Source of the DNA: Bradyrhizobium sp. CSA207
GTDB taxonomy: Bacteria > Pseudomonadota > Alphaproteobacteria > Rhizobiales > Xanthobacteraceae
Reading direction: 5' to 3'
NCBI RefSeq assembly: GCF_029051685.1
Contig: NZ_JAACFT010000036.1
Location: 1 to 64,000, forward strand
Length of the DNA stretch: 64,000 nucleotides
Shown: piece after piece, positions 26,629-35,941 of the stretch
Layout of the letters: the number at the start of each line of letters is the position of its first letter
Numbering within the stretch: position 1 is the stretch's first letter
Notes under the pieces: generated by a model
Seen by the model: the letters and a program-made list of their open reading frames with translations, nothing else
Database searches by the model: none
What the model was told of the DNA's origin: nothing
Program-made: the position numbers and the translations under genes

Positions 26629-28230
26629 ATGCGGAGCGTTTGGGCGCTCGCCGCGACGGCGGTGGTGCTATCTTTGCTGGCGTTTTCGACCATCACGTTG
26701 GCCGGCGAGCCCAAGCAGGGCGGGATTTTGCGGATGTACCACCGCGACAGCCCCGGCAACGCCTCGATCCATGAAGGCGCGACCTACTCGATCAATGTTC
26801 CCTTCATGCCGGTGTTCAACAACCTCGTCATCTACAAGCAGGACGTGGCGCAGAACAGCATGGACACCATCGTCCCGGAACTCGCCGAGAGCTGGGCCTG
26901 GGTCAACGACAACAAGACGCTAACCTTCAAGCTGCGCCAGGGCGTCAAATGGCATGACGGCAAGCCGTTCACCGCGGCGGACGTCAAATGCACCTTCGAC
27001 ATGCTGATGGGCAAGTCGCAGCAGAAGTTCCGGCAGAACCCGCGCAAGACCTGGTACGAGCAGGTGAGCGACCTCACCACCAACGGCGATTTCGAGGTCT
27101 CCTTCAATTTGAAGCGGCCGCAGCCTTCGCTGCTGGCGCTGCTCGCCTCGGGCTACACGCCGGTCTATCCCTGCCACGTCTCGCCCGGCGACATGCGCAC
27201 CCATCCAATCGGCACCGGCCCGTTCAGGTTCGTCGAGTTCAAGGCCAATGAATCGATCAAGCTCGTCCGCAATCCCGACTACTGGCACAAGGGCCGGCCC
27301 TATCTCGACGGCATCGAGTTCACCATCATCCCGAACCGGTCGACCGCCATTCTCGCCTTCGTCGCCGGCAAGTTCGACATGACATTCCCGACGCATATCA
27401 CGATCCCGCTGCTGAAGGACGCGAAATCCCAGTCACCGAATGCAGTCTGTACGGTCGAGCCCACCAACGTCTCGACCAACATCATCGTCAATTCGTCCGC
27501 GCCACCGTTTGATAACATCGACATCCGCCGCGCCATGGCGATGACGCTCGACCGCAAGGCCTTCGTTTCCATCTTGTTCGAAGGGCAAGCAGATATCGGC
27601 GGCACGATGCTGCCGCCGCCGCAGGGTCTGTGGGGCATGCCAAAGGACATGCTGCAGAGCATTCCCGGCTATGGACCGGATGTGAACGCCAACCGCGAGG
27701 AGGCGCGCAAACTGATGCAGAAGGCGGGCTACGGCCCGGACAAGCACCTTGCGGTCAAGGTCTCCACCCGCAACCTCGCGGAATATCGCGATCCCGCGGT
27801 GATCCTGATCGATCAGCTCAAGAGCATCTATATCGACGGCGAGCTCGACGTCGTCGAGACCGCGAACTGGTTCCCGAAGATCGCGCGCAAGGACTACATG
27901 CTTGGCCTCAATTTGACCGGCAGCGCCGTCGACGATCCCGACCAGTCGTTCTACGAGAACTATTCCTGCGGTTCGGAGCGCAACTACACCAATTACTGCA
28001 ACAAGGAGATCGAAAAGCTGTTCGACGCGCAGTCGCAGGAGACCGACCTCAACAAGCGCAAGAAGCTGGTGTGGGATATCGACAAGAAGTTGCAGGAGGA
28101 CGTCGCCCGCCCGATCATCTTCCATGCACGCGCCGGCACTTGCTGGCACCCTTATGTCAAGGGTGTGACGGTGATGTCGAACAGCTCCTACAACGGCTAC
28201 CGCTATGAGGACGTCTGGATGGACAAGTAG
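26629..28230 (+). CDS. Opp/Dpp-type ABC transporter substrate-binding protein
   Basis: A 533-aa family-5 periplasmic binding protein with a signal peptide (1-25). WxxxxDNKTLTFKLRQGVKWHDGKPFTAADV is the family-5 signature near residues 90-120; IGTGPFRFVEF and NPDYWHKGRPYLDGI follow. It is first in a five-gene transporter operon. The start at 26629 is fixed by AGGGAGGA upstream; the longer frame from 26518 is not exported-like. Ligand class (peptide, sugar, amino-acid derivative) is not readable. The gap upstream (26449-26628) shows no gene and probably holds the promoter. Confidence 0.92.
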   Translation: MRSVWALAATAVVLSLLAFSTITLAGEPKQGGILRMYHRDSPGNASIHEGATYSINVPFMPVFNNLVIYKQDVAQNSMDTIVPELAESWAWVNDNKTLTFKLRQGVKWHDGKPFTAADVKCTFDMLMGKSQQKFRQNPRKTWYEQVSDLTTNGDFEVSFNLKRPQPSLLALLASGYTPVYPCHVSPGDMRTHPIGTGPFRFVEFKANESIKLVRNPDYWHKGRPYLDGIEFTIIPNRSTAILAFVAGKFDMTFPTHITIPLLKDAKSQSPNAVCTVEPTNVSTNIIVNSSAPPFDNIDIRRAMAMTLDRKAFVSILFEGQADIGGTMLPPPQGLWGMPKDMLQSIPGYGPDVNANREEARKLMQKAGYGPDKHLAVKVSTRNLAEYRDPAVILIDQLKSIYIDGELDVVETANWFPKIARKDYMLGLNLTGSAVDDPDQSFYENYSCGSERNYTNYCNKEIEKLFDAQSQETDLNKRKKLVWDIDKKLQEDVARPIIFHARAGTCWHPYVKGVTVMSNSSYNGYRYEDVWMDK

Positions 28231-28262
28231 CGCAGGCGGCTGACGGGCTCGGGAGGCGAGAC

Positions 28263-29210
28263 ATGTTTGCCTATCTGGTACGGCGCCTGTTCCTGATGCT
28301 CGTGACCCTGTTCGGGATCTCGATCGTCATCTTCTGCCTGCTGCGCATCGTGCCCGGCAATATCGTCGACATCCTGTTTGCCGCGGCCGGGTATGTCGAT
28401 CCGGCCGACAAGGCCAACCTCGAAAAGGAACTCGGCCTCGACCAGCCGTTGGTGGTGCAATATCTGCACTGGATCGGCGGATTTTTGCGCGGCGATTTCG
28501 GCTACTCCTACGTCTCGGAGAAGCAGGCGCTGCAGGAAATCCTGCCTCGTATCCCGATCACGGCGCGGCTGGCCGGGCTTGCGCTGCTGTTTTCCGCCTC
28601 GATCGGCATTCCGCTCGGCGTCATCAGCGCGGTGAAGCAGGGAACACGGCTCGACTATGCCTTGCGGGTGGTTAGCCTCAGTGGCCTGTCGCTGCCCTCG
28701 TTCTGGCTTGGCCTTTTGATCCTCACCGCGTCGGTGGCGATGTTCGGCCAGATGCCGATCTTCAATCCCAATCCGCAGACATATCTCGAAGCCTTCGCCA
28801 CCTATGCCGTGCCCGCAGCCGCCGTCGGCTTCCGCAGCGCCGCTCTGACCATGCGCATCACCCGCTCCTCGATGCTGGAGGTGCTGCGCCAGGACTACAT
28901 CCGCACGGCCCGCGCCAAGGGCGCGTCCGACGCTGCCGTGAACTATCAGCACGCGCTGAAGAACGCGATTTTGCCCGTGATCACCGTGATCGGGATCGAG
29001 GCTGCGTTCCTGATCGGCGGCCTGATCGTCACCGAGACCGTATTCAACATCCCCGGCGTCGCACGCTTCCTGGTCGAGGCGATCCGCTGGCGCGACTATC
29101 CGATCGTGCAGAACCTCGTGATGCTGATCGCGGTCGTAGTGGTGAGCGCGAATTTCATCGTCGACATGCTGTACGCGGTGTTCGACCCGCGGATCAGGTA
29201 CACGGATTAG
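28263..29210 (+). CDS. Opp/Dpp-type ABC transporter permease (DppB-like)
   Basis: A 315-aa inner-membrane permease with about six helices. It begins with YLVRRLFLMLVTLFGISIVIF, the standard DppB opening, and carries the EAA loop in YIRTARAKGASDAAVNYQHALKNAI, which contacts the ATPase. GLIVTETVFNIPGVARFLVEA near the C-terminus is also typical. It follows the binding protein by 32 bases with GGGAGGCGAG as ribosome site and pairs with the permease downstream. Confidence 0.94.
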   Translation: MFAYLVRRLFLMLVTLFGISIVIFCLLRIVPGNIVDILFAAAGYVDPADKANLEKELGLDQPLVVQYLHWIGGFLRGDFGYSYVSEKQALQEILPRIPITARLAGLALLFSASIGIPLGVISAVKQGTRLDYALRVVSLSGLSLPSFWLGLLILTASVAMFGQMPIFNPNPQTYLEAFATYAVPAAAVGFRSAALTMRITRSSMLEVLRQDYIRTARAKGASDAAVNYQHALKNAILPVITVIGIEAAFLIGGLIVTETVFNIPGVARFLVEAIRWRDYPIVQNLVMLIAVVVVSANFIVDMLYAVFDPRIRYTD

Positions 29211-29219
29211 GAGCTCTGC

Positions 29220-30113
29220 TTGGTCTCTATCGACTATGATCTCGAACTCAGGCGGGCCGGTGCATACGCGACTGGCGGTTGGCGGCGCGTGCTGTTCCTG
29301 GCGCAGCGCCATGTGCTGGGTGCGGCAGGACTCGTCATTATGACCCTGTTCGTGTTCACGGCGATCTTCGCCGACTTCATCGCACGCTACGATCCCCTCA
29401 CCGTCGATTCCGCCCGCGCGCTGGCGCGCCCCAGCCTGGCGCACTGGATGGGCACGGATTCCTTCGGCCGCGACGTGTTCAGCCGCATCATCCACGGCGC
29501 GCGGATCTCGCTCGCCGTCGGTCTCGGCTCGACCGCGCTCGGCGGCTCGATCGGCGTGATCGTGGGGCTGACCTCAGGCTATCTCTCGGGCTGGGTCGAT
29601 CTGGTGTTCCAGCGCGTCTCCGACGTCCTCCAGGCACTGCCGCTGCTTGTGCTGGCGCTGGTGATGACGGCAGCACTCGGCCCGTCGCTGCCGAACGTGA
29701 TCATCGCGATCGCCATTCCCTTGATCCCGACGGTTGCGCGCGTGATCCGCGCCAACACGCTGGCACTGCGCGAATTGCCCTTCATCGAAGCCGCCAAGTC
29801 GATCGGCATGAGCGAGGTGCGGATCGCGCTGCGCCACGTGCTGCCGAACACGCTGGCGCCGCTGATCGTGCTCGCGACCGCCCAGCTCGGCTCAACCATC
29901 CTCACTGAGGCCTCGCTCTCCTTCCTCGGCCTCGGCATTCCCGAGCCGTATCCGTCCTGGGGCCGGATGCTGTCGGAATCCGCGGCCGAATATGTCCGCA
30001 CCGCGCCGTGGCTGGTGATCTTCCCGGGCATTGCGATCAGCCTCGCGGTGTTCGGCGCCAATCTGTTCGGTGACGCCTTGCGCGACATTCTCGACCCGAG
30101 GCAGCGCGGCTGA
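29220..30113 (+). CDS. Opp/Dpp-type ABC transporter permease (DppC-like)
   Basis: A 297-aa permease with five to six helices. The DppC-type N-terminal region leads to a periplasmic segment with HWMGTDSFGRDVFSRIIHGAR, diagnostic for this subunit, and the EAA loop is FIEAAKSIGMSEVRIALRHVLPN. The start codon is TTG (29220), with AGGAG just after the previous stop. Its stop overlaps the start of the ATPase gene (TGATG). Confidence 0.93.
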   Translation: MVSIDYDLELRRAGAYATGGWRRVLFLAQRHVLGAAGLVIMTLFVFTAIFADFIARYDPLTVDSARALARPSLAHWMGTDSFGRDVFSRIIHGARISLAVGLGSTALGGSIGVIVGLTSGYLSGWVDLVFQRVSDVLQALPLLVLALVMTAALGPSLPNVIIAIAIPLIPTVARVIRANTLALRELPFIEAAKSIGMSEVRIALRHVLPNTLAPLIVLATAQLGSTILTEASLSFLGLGIPEPYPSWGRMLSESAAEYVRTAPWLVIFPGIAISLAVFGANLFGDALRDILDPRQRG

Positions 30114-31120
30114 TGAAAGAGGCAACCGATCTCGTGCTGGAGGTGAAGAACCTGAAGACGGTGTTCTTCACGAACTCCGGTCTGTTCAAGGCGGTCGACA
30201 ACGTTTCGTTCACCGTGCGGCGCGGCGAAACGCTGGCGATCGTCGGCGAATCCGGCTGCGGCAAGAGCGTGACTGCGCTGTCGCTGATGCGGCTCGTCCC
30301 CGATCCGCCCGGGCGCATCGTCGGCGGCTCCGTCACCCTCGAAGGCACCGATCTGTTGGCGCTCGACGAGACCAGGATGCGCGCGATCCGCGGCAATCGC
30401 ATCTCCATGATCTTCCAGGAGCCGATGACCTCGCTCAATCCTGTGATGCGGATCGGCGACCAGATCGCCGAGGCCGTGCGGCTGCACCGGGCTATGCCGA
30501 ACCGGGAGGCTCAGGACATCGCAGTCGAGATGCTGCGGCTGGTGCGCATTCCCGAGCCGGCGCGGCGCGCAAGGGAATATCCGCACCAGCTCTCCGGCGG
30601 CATGCGCCAGCGCGCGATGATCGCGATGGCATTGGCTTGCCGGCCGGCGCTGCTGATCGCGGACGAGCCGACCACCGCGCTTGACGTCACCATCCAGGCA
30701 CAGATTCTGGCACTGATCCTCGACCTTCAGAGAGAGCTCGGCACCGGCCTCGTGCTGATCACGCACGATCTCGGTGTCGTCGCGCAGACGGCGCAGCGCG
30801 TCATCGTGATGTATGCGGGGAAGAAGGTCGAGGAAGCCAGCGTCGAGGCGCTGTTTGCCGCGCCAAAGCATCCCTATACGCGCGGGCTGATGGCCTCGAT
30901 CCCGGCGGTGCCGGCGTCCGGTCTCGCCGCGCAGGCGCGACTGAACGAAATCCCCGGCACCGTGCCGTCACTGGTCCGGCTACCGCCCGGCTGCCCCTTT
31001 GCGCCGCGCTGCAAGCTCGCGATCAAGCATTGCGAGGCCGAATATCCTCCGCTTGTCGATTGGGGCGGCGGCCATCTCGCCGCCTGCTGGCGCGCGGCCG
31101 AAGTCGCGGAGGTGGCATGA
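30113..31120 (+). CDS. Opp/Dpp-type ABC transporter ATPase (DppD-like)
   Basis: A 335-aa ATPase: Walker A GESGCGKS near residue 45, Q-loop FQEPMTSLNPV, signature LSGGMRQRAMIAMALAC, Walker B LLIADEPTTALD and switch His in LITHDLGVV. The C-terminal oligopeptide-type extension with cysteines (GCPFAPRCKLAIKHCEAEYPP) is present, as in Opp/Dpp ATPases, where it can bind an iron-sulfur cluster. Its ATG overlaps the DppC-like stop, and its own stop overlaps the next ATG. Confidence 0.94.
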   Translation: MKEATDLVLEVKNLKTVFFTNSGLFKAVDNVSFTVRRGETLAIVGESGCGKSVTALSLMRLVPDPPGRIVGGSVTLEGTDLLALDETRMRAIRGNRISMIFQEPMTSLNPVMRIGDQIAEAVRLHRAMPNREAQDIAVEMLRLVRIPEPARRAREYPHQLSGGMRQRAMIAMALACRPALLIADEPTTALDVTIQAQILALILDLQRELGTGLVLITHDLGVVAQTAQRVIVMYAGKKVEEASVEALFAAPKHPYTRGLMASIPAVPASGLAAQARLNEIPGTVPSLVRLPPGCPFAPRCKLAIKHCEAEYPPLVDWGGGHLAACWRAAEVAEVA

Positions 31121-32112
31121 GTGAGGCGCTGCTGGAAGTCACCGACCTGACAAAGCACTATCCGGTGCGCGCCGGCGTGCTGCGCCGGCAGGTCGGCACC
31201 GTGCACGCAGTCGACGGCGTCTCGTTCTCGGTTGGCGTCGGCGAGACGCTGGGTCTCGTCGGCGAATCCGGCTGCGGCAAATCGACGGTGGCGCGCAGCG
31301 TGCTGCGGCTGGTCGAGCCGACATCGGGGCAGATCCGCCTCGGTGGCGAGGACATCACCCACCTTTCGAAGTCTGCGCTTCGGCCGCATCGCCGTTCGAT
31401 GCAGATCGTGTTCCAGGACCCGTTCGCCTCGCTCAATCCGCGCATGACCGCGGGTGACATCGTCGGCGAGCCACTGGCCGTCCATGGTCTCGCCAGTGGC
31501 AAAGCACTGGAGGCACGTACCGCAAAGCTATTCGAGCAGGTGGGATTAAGGCCCGACCAGATGCGCAGCTTCCCGCATCAGTTCTCCGGCGGTCAGCGCC
31601 AGCGCATCTGCATTGCCCGCGCGCTGGCGCTCGGGCCACGCCTGATCGTGTGCGACGAGCCGGTCTCGGCGCTCGACGTCTCGATCCAGGCGCAGGTGAT
31701 CAACCTGCTGATCGACTTGCAACGGCAGCACGGCTTCTCTTATCTCTTCATCGCGCATGACCTCGCCGTGGTCGCCCATATCAGCCACCGCGTCGCCGTG
31801 ATGTATCTCGGCCGCATCGTCGAGATCGCCGACAAGGACGAGCTATTTCGCAATCCGCGCCATCCCTATACGCAAGCCCTGCTCGCCTCGGTGCCGATCG
31901 CCAACCCGCTTGCCAAGAAGCTCGCACCGCTGGTCGACGGCGACGTGCCGAGCCCGGTCAATCCACCCTCGGGCTGCGCGTTTCACACCCGGTGCCGGTT
32001 TGCGATGGAGCGGTGCAAGATCGAGCGGCCGGCGCTGATGGAAGCGGGCGACGGGCACCAGGTGGCGTGTCTGCTCAATGAGGGGACGGGACGAGCCAAC
32101 GTGGTCCCGTAG
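31117..32112 (+). CDS. Opp/Dpp-type ABC transporter ATPase (DppF-like)
   Basis: A 331-aa ATPase, second of the pair: Walker A GESGCGKS near residue 50, Q-loop FQDPFASLNPRMT, signature FSGGQRQRICIARAL, Walker B LIVCDEPVSALDVS, switch His in FIAHDLAVV, and a C-terminal cysteine-containing segment (SGCAFHTRCRFAMERCK). The ATG at 31117 overlaps the preceding stop; the longer frame from 31030 is not real. The stop TAG (32110-32112) is the second to fourth base of a GTAGGGTGGGTTA intergenic repeat. Confidence 0.94.
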   Translation: MSEALLEVTDLTKHYPVRAGVLRRQVGTVHAVDGVSFSVGVGETLGLVGESGCGKSTVARSVLRLVEPTSGQIRLGGEDITHLSKSALRPHRRSMQIVFQDPFASLNPRMTAGDIVGEPLAVHGLASGKALEARTAKLFEQVGLRPDQMRSFPHQFSGGQRQRICIARALALGPRLIVCDEPVSALDVSIQAQVINLLIDLQRQHGFSYLFIAHDLAVVAHISHRVAVMYLGRIVEIADKDELFRNPRHPYTQALLASVPIANPLAKKLAPLVDGDVPSPVNPPSGCAFHTRCRFAMERCKIERPALMEAGDGHQVACLLNEGTGRANVVP

Positions 32113-32225
32113 GGTGGGTTACCGAAGGCGTAACCCACCACTGTCTGGCTCCGCGAAAGCGAAAAAGTGGTGGGTTACGCCCAGCGAACTGCGCTCCGCG
32201 CAGTCGCAAGGCTAACCCACCCTAC
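32109..32225. repeat. GTAGGGTGGGTTA inverted repeat, copy 2
   Basis: The left end reads GTAGGGTGGGTTACCGAAGG and the right end GGCTAACCCACCCTAC, with GGGTTACGCCCAGCGAACTG inside. It separates two convergent genes. Its first bases supply the TAG stop of the DppF-like ATPase. Confidence 0.92.
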
Positions 32226-32244
32226 GGTCGCGCCCCTTGCCGCG

Positions 32245-34221
32245 CTACCCCGCCCCGATCTTCGCCACGATCCTGCCTGTCGTCACCTGCTCGCCTTCGG
32301 CAACGTCGATCGCCGCGATCACGCCGTCGATGCCGGCCTTGTGGACGTGCTCCATCTTCATCGCTTCCAGCGTCAGCACCGGCTGGCCGGCGGCAACGCG
32401 CTCGCCCGGCTTGACCAGGACGGCGACGACGCGGCCGTTCATCGCGGCGCGGACCTTGCCGTCGCCGCCGTTGGTTGCGGCGGATTTTGGCGCGGCGAGG
32501 GTGAGATCGGTGACCGCTAGCGGGAGGCCGCGGTGCTGAACGTAGAGCCGGTCGCCGTCGCGCAACAATTTTGCGCTGTCCATCACGCCATCATGGCGGA
32601 AACGAACAGCGTCGGCATCGAGCTGATCGATCTCGAACCTGTCCTGGCGACCGCCGACCGCAACCGTGAAGCCGCCATCGCGTTCGCCGGTGACCTCGAC
32701 CTCATGCGTGTGGCCGGCGATCTCGATCTTCGCGGGCAGTGGAAAGGTTGCCGCCAGACTCCGTCCGCCGCGCCATGACGGCGCGAGGGGGCTGGTGACG
32801 TAAAGCAGGAGACCCGCCAGGGCGGTCTCGAACGCGCTATCCTGCCGTGGCGCCAGCAGCTCATCGCGATGCGCGCCGATAAACGCCGTGGTCGCCTCGC
32901 CGCTGGCAAAGCCGGGATGGCGCAGGCACGACATCAGGAAGGCCTGGTTGGTGGTCACGCCGAAGGCGGTGAGCTGCTCCAGGCCGACGATCAGCCGCCC
33001 CCTCGCCTCCTCCCGCGTCGTGCCGCTGCTGATCACCTTGGCGATCATGGAATCGTAGAACGGCGGGATCTCCGAGCCTGATTGCAACGCGTGCTCGACG
33101 CGCAATCCTTCCGGCATCTGCCAGCGCGCCATGCGGCCCGACTGCGGCATGAAATCATTTGCGGCATCTTCCGAACATAGCCGGACCTCGATGGCGTGGC
33201 CGGAGAACCTGATGTCCTGCTGCTTTACCGGCAATGGCTCGCCGCGCGCCACGCGCAACTGCAGCTCGACCAGATCGAGCCCGGTGATCGCTTCCGTCAC
33301 GGGATGCTCGACCTGGAGGCGCGTGTTCATCTCCATGAAATAGAATTCGCCGCTCTCGTCGAGCAGGAATTCCAGCGTGCCGGCGCCCTCGTAGCGCAGC
33401 GCCTTCACCGCGGCGACCGCGACCTCGCCCATTTTCGCACGCAGCGCTGGCGTCACCGCCGGCGACGGCGCCTCCTCGATCAGCTTCTGATGCCGTCGCT
33501 GCACCGAGCAGTCGCGCTCGCCAAGATGGATCGCGTTGCCATGGCTGTCGCCGAACACCTGGATCTCGATGTGGCGAGGATTCTGGATGGCGCGTTCGAG
33601 GATCACCGTTGGATCGCCGAACGCTGCCTTCGCTTCCGACCGTGCGCTACGCAGAGCGTCGGGCAACGACCCCGCGTCGACCACGAGCCGCATGCCACGG
33701 CCGCCGCCGCCGGCGACCGCCTTGATCATCACGGGGAAGCCGATCTTTCTGGCCTCGGCGAGCATGACCTCGTCGGCCTGATCGGCGCCCTGGTAACCGG
33801 GCACGCAGGGCACACCGGCCTTCTTCATGATCTCCTTGGCGCCCGCCTTGTTGCCCATCGCCTCGATCGCCTGCGGCGACGGGCCGATGAAGACGAGGCC
33901 CGCATCCTTGCAGGCTTGCGCGAACGCCTCGTTCTCGGCGAGGAAGCCATAGCCGGGATGCACGGCATCCGCGCCACCGGCTTTCGCCGCCGCGATGATG
34001 GCGGCAATGTTGAGATAAGACTGCGCCGGCAGCGCTCCGCCGATGCGCACCGCCTGGTCGGCCTGCCGCACATGAAGGGCATCGTGATCGGCATCCGAGT
34101 AAACCGCGACGACACCAAGTCCGAGCCGCCGCGCGCTGTGCATCACACGTAGCGCGATCTCGCCGCGATTGGCGATCAGGACCTTGAAGAACGGCCGGTG
34201 CTGCACTGATCCGTTCCTCAT
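32245..34221 (-). CDS. Biotin-dependent acyl-CoA carboxylase, biotin carboxylase/biotin carrier subunit
   Basis: A 658-aa alpha subunit of the 3-methylcrotonyl-, geranyl- or propionyl-CoA carboxylase class. The biotin carboxylase domain begins FFKVLIANRGEIALRVMHSARRLG; the ATP-grasp loop AVAGGGGRGMRLV and catalytic segment EMNTRLQVEHPVTE are intact. The C-terminal carrier domain has the biotinylated lysine in LEAMKMEHVHKAG. Its ATG (34221) overlaps the beta-subunit stop; a GTG at 34206 after AGGAACGGA is an alternative start. With the next gene it forms a two-gene operon. Which acyl-CoA it carboxylates is not certain. Confidence 0.9.
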   Translation of the reverse strand: MRNGSVQHRPFFKVLIANRGEIALRVMHSARRLGLGVVAVYSDADHDALHVRQADQAVRIGGALPAQSYLNIAAIIAAAKAGGADAVHPGYGFLAENEAFAQACKDAGLVFIGPSPQAIEAMGNKAGAKEIMKKAGVPCVPGYQGADQADEVMLAEARKIGFPVMIKAVAGGGGRGMRLVVDAGSLPDALRSARSEAKAAFGDPTVILERAIQNPRHIEIQVFGDSHGNAIHLGERDCSVQRRHQKLIEEAPSPAVTPALRAKMGEVAVAAVKALRYEGAGTLEFLLDESGEFYFMEMNTRLQVEHPVTEAITGLDLVELQLRVARGEPLPVKQQDIRFSGHAIEVRLCSEDAANDFMPQSGRMARWQMPEGLRVEHALQSGSEIPPFYDSMIAKVISSGTTREEARGRLIVGLEQLTAFGVTTNQAFLMSCLRHPGFASGEATTAFIGAHRDELLAPRQDSAFETALAGLLLYVTSPLAPSWRGGRSLAATFPLPAKIEIAGHTHEVEVTGERDGGFTVAVGGRQDRFEIDQLDADAVRFRHDGVMDSAKLLRDGDRLYVQHRGLPLAVTDLTLAAPKSAATNGGDGKVRAAMNGRVVAVLVKPGERVAAGQPVLTLEAMKMEHVHKAGIDGVIAAIDVAEGEQVTTGRIVAKIGAG

Positions 34222-35834
34222 GGGCGGGCCACCGAAAATTGCATGCGCTGGGGAGTCCGCGCATCGCCCTCGCGGCAGATCGCGAGCACTTCGGACAGCA
34301 CCGCGCGGGTGTCGCGCGGATCGATCACGCCATCGTCGAGCACGCGGGCGCTGGTCGAGAACACGTCCATCTGACCGTCGAACACGCCGACGATCTGCGC
34401 CTTCATGGCCTCGAGCCTGTCCTTCTCGATCGGCTTGCCGCGCCGTGCTGCGGCTGCTTCAGTCACAATCGCCATGGTCTCGGCAGCCTGCTCGCCGCCC
34501 ATCACAGCGGTTCTGGCGTTGGGCCAGGAGAAGCAGAAGCGCGGATGGAAGCCGCGCCCGCACATACCGTAATTGCCCGCGCCGAAGGAGGCGCCGCAAT
34601 AGATGGTGATCTGCGGCACGGTCGCCGACGTGACCGCCTGGATCATCTTCGAGCCGTGCTTGATCATGCCGGCTTCTTCGTAAGATTTGCCCACCATGTA
34701 GCCGGTGGTGTTGTTCAGATACAGCAGCGGCGTGCGGGTCTGGCAGCAGGCCTGGATGAAATGCGTCGCCTTGTTGGCGCCGGCCGGATCGAGCGGACCG
34801 TTGTTGGTGATGATGCCGATCGCCTGCCCCTCGATGCGGGCATGGCCACAGACCGTGGCGGGGCCGTAGTTCGGCGCCATCTCGGTGAAGTCGGAATCAT
34901 CGACGATACGCGCGATCACCTGCTTCATGTCGACGGAGCGCTTGTGGTCCATCGGCATGATGCCGAGCAGATCGTCCGGATCGTAGCGCGGCGGCTTGTA
35001 TTGCGCAGCCGCCCTGCCCGGCCGCTGCCATTCCAGCGCCGCCATGATCTCGCGCGCGATGCGCAGCGCGTCGCGGTCATCTTCGGCGAGGTAGTCGCCG
35101 AGGCCGGAGATCTGCGTGTGCATCTCGGCGCCGCCGAGCTCTTCTTCGGTGGCGACCTCGCCGGTTGCGGCCTTCAGCAGCGGCGGCCCGGCGAGAAACG
35201 CGCGAGTGCGGCCGCGCACCATGACGATGTAGTCGGACAGGCCGGTTTGGTAGGCACCGCCCGCGGTGGAAGATCCATGCGTCACGGTGACGACCGGCAG
35301 GCCTGCCGCCGAAAGCCGCGCAAGATTGCGAAAGATATTACCGCCGCGCACAAAATCCTCGACGCGGTAGCGCAACAGATTGGCGCCGGCGCTTTCGACC
35401 AGCTGGACGTAAGGCAGCTTGTTCTCCAGCGCGAGCTCCTGCACGCGGAGCGTCTTGTCGAGGCCGTAGGGCTGAAGCGCACCGGCATCGATGCCGGCAT
35501 CGTTGGCGCTGACCATGCAGCGGATGCCAGAGACGAAGCCGATGCCGGCGATGACGCCGCCCCCGGGCACGCTCTTGTTGGCATCGGGCACGTCGAACAT
35601 GTAGCCGGCGAGCGTCGACAGCTCGATGAAGGGCGCGCCGGGGTCGAGCACCAGCGCGACGCGCTCGCGCGGCAGCAGCTGGCCGCGCTTGTGGAAGCGA
35701 TCCTTGGCTGCGGCGGACGCCGCGCGCGTGCGTTCCTCCAGCGCGCGCATGCGGTCGATCAAGGCGAGCATGCCGTCGCGATTGGCGTGGTAGGCCGCGC
35801 TCCCGGGGGAGATGGTGTTTTCGAGAATGGACAT
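34218..35834 (-). CDS. Acyl-CoA carboxylase carboxyltransferase (beta) subunit, MCC/geranyl-CoA-type
   Basis: A 538-aa crotonase-fold carboxyltransferase. Oxyanion-hole segments are TAGGAYQTGLSDY in the N-terminal half and CGASFGAGNYGMCGRGFHPRF in the C-terminal half. Length and motifs match methylcrotonyl- and geranyl-CoA carboxylase beta chains. The start at 35834 (MSILENTISPGSAAY) follows GGAAA; a longer frame to 35873 is derived from the CATTGCGAG repeat upstream and is excluded. A 3-keto-5-aminohexanoate-cleavage-type enzyme lies upstream on the same strand. Leucine/isovalerate or acyclic-terpenoid degradation are both possible. Confidence 0.88.
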   Translation of the reverse strand: MSILENTISPGSAAYHANRDGMLALIDRMRALEERTRAASAAAKDRFHKRGQLLPRERVALVLDPGAPFIELSTLAGYMFDVPDANKSVPGGGVIAGIGFVSGIRCMVSANDAGIDAGALQPYGLDKTLRVQELALENKLPYVQLVESAGANLLRYRVEDFVRGGNIFRNLARLSAAGLPVVTVTHGSSTAGGAYQTGLSDYIVMVRGRTRAFLAGPPLLKAATGEVATEEELGGAEMHTQISGLGDYLAEDDRDALRIAREIMAALEWQRPGRAAAQYKPPRYDPDDLLGIMPMDHKRSVDMKQVIARIVDDSDFTEMAPNYGPATVCGHARIEGQAIGIITNNGPLDPAGANKATHFIQACCQTRTPLLYLNNTTGYMVGKSYEEAGMIKHGSKMIQAVTSATVPQITIYCGASFGAGNYGMCGRGFHPRFCFSWPNARTAVMGGEQAAETMAIVTEAAAARRGKPIEKDRLEAMKAQIVGVFDGQMDVFSTSARVLDDGVIDPRDTRAVLSEVLAICREGDARTPQRMQFSVARP

Positions 35835-35849
35835 AACAGTTTCCTGCTC

Positions 35850-35927
35850 GTCATTGCGAGCGAAGCGAAGCAATCCAGACTGTCATCGCGGAAAGATTCT
35901 GGATTGCTTCGCTTCGCTCGCAATGAC
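35850..35927. repeat. CATTGCGAG-type inverted repeat, copy 2
   Basis: GTCATTGCGAGCGAAGCGAA at the left and TTCGCTTCGCTCGCAATGAC at the right are exact reverse complements. The inner arms GCAATCCAGA and TCTGGATTGC pair as well. It lies 15 bases upstream of the carboxylase beta start, inside its leader. Confidence 0.93.
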
Positions 35928-35941
35928 GGTTGAGGCGATAG

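Noticed and set aside
34218..35834. Calling the carboxylase pair liuBD or pccAB outright
   Set aside because: Sequence resemblance reaches methylcrotonyl-, geranyl- and propionyl-type enzymes. The lack of hydratase and lyase genes nearby leaves the substrate open.
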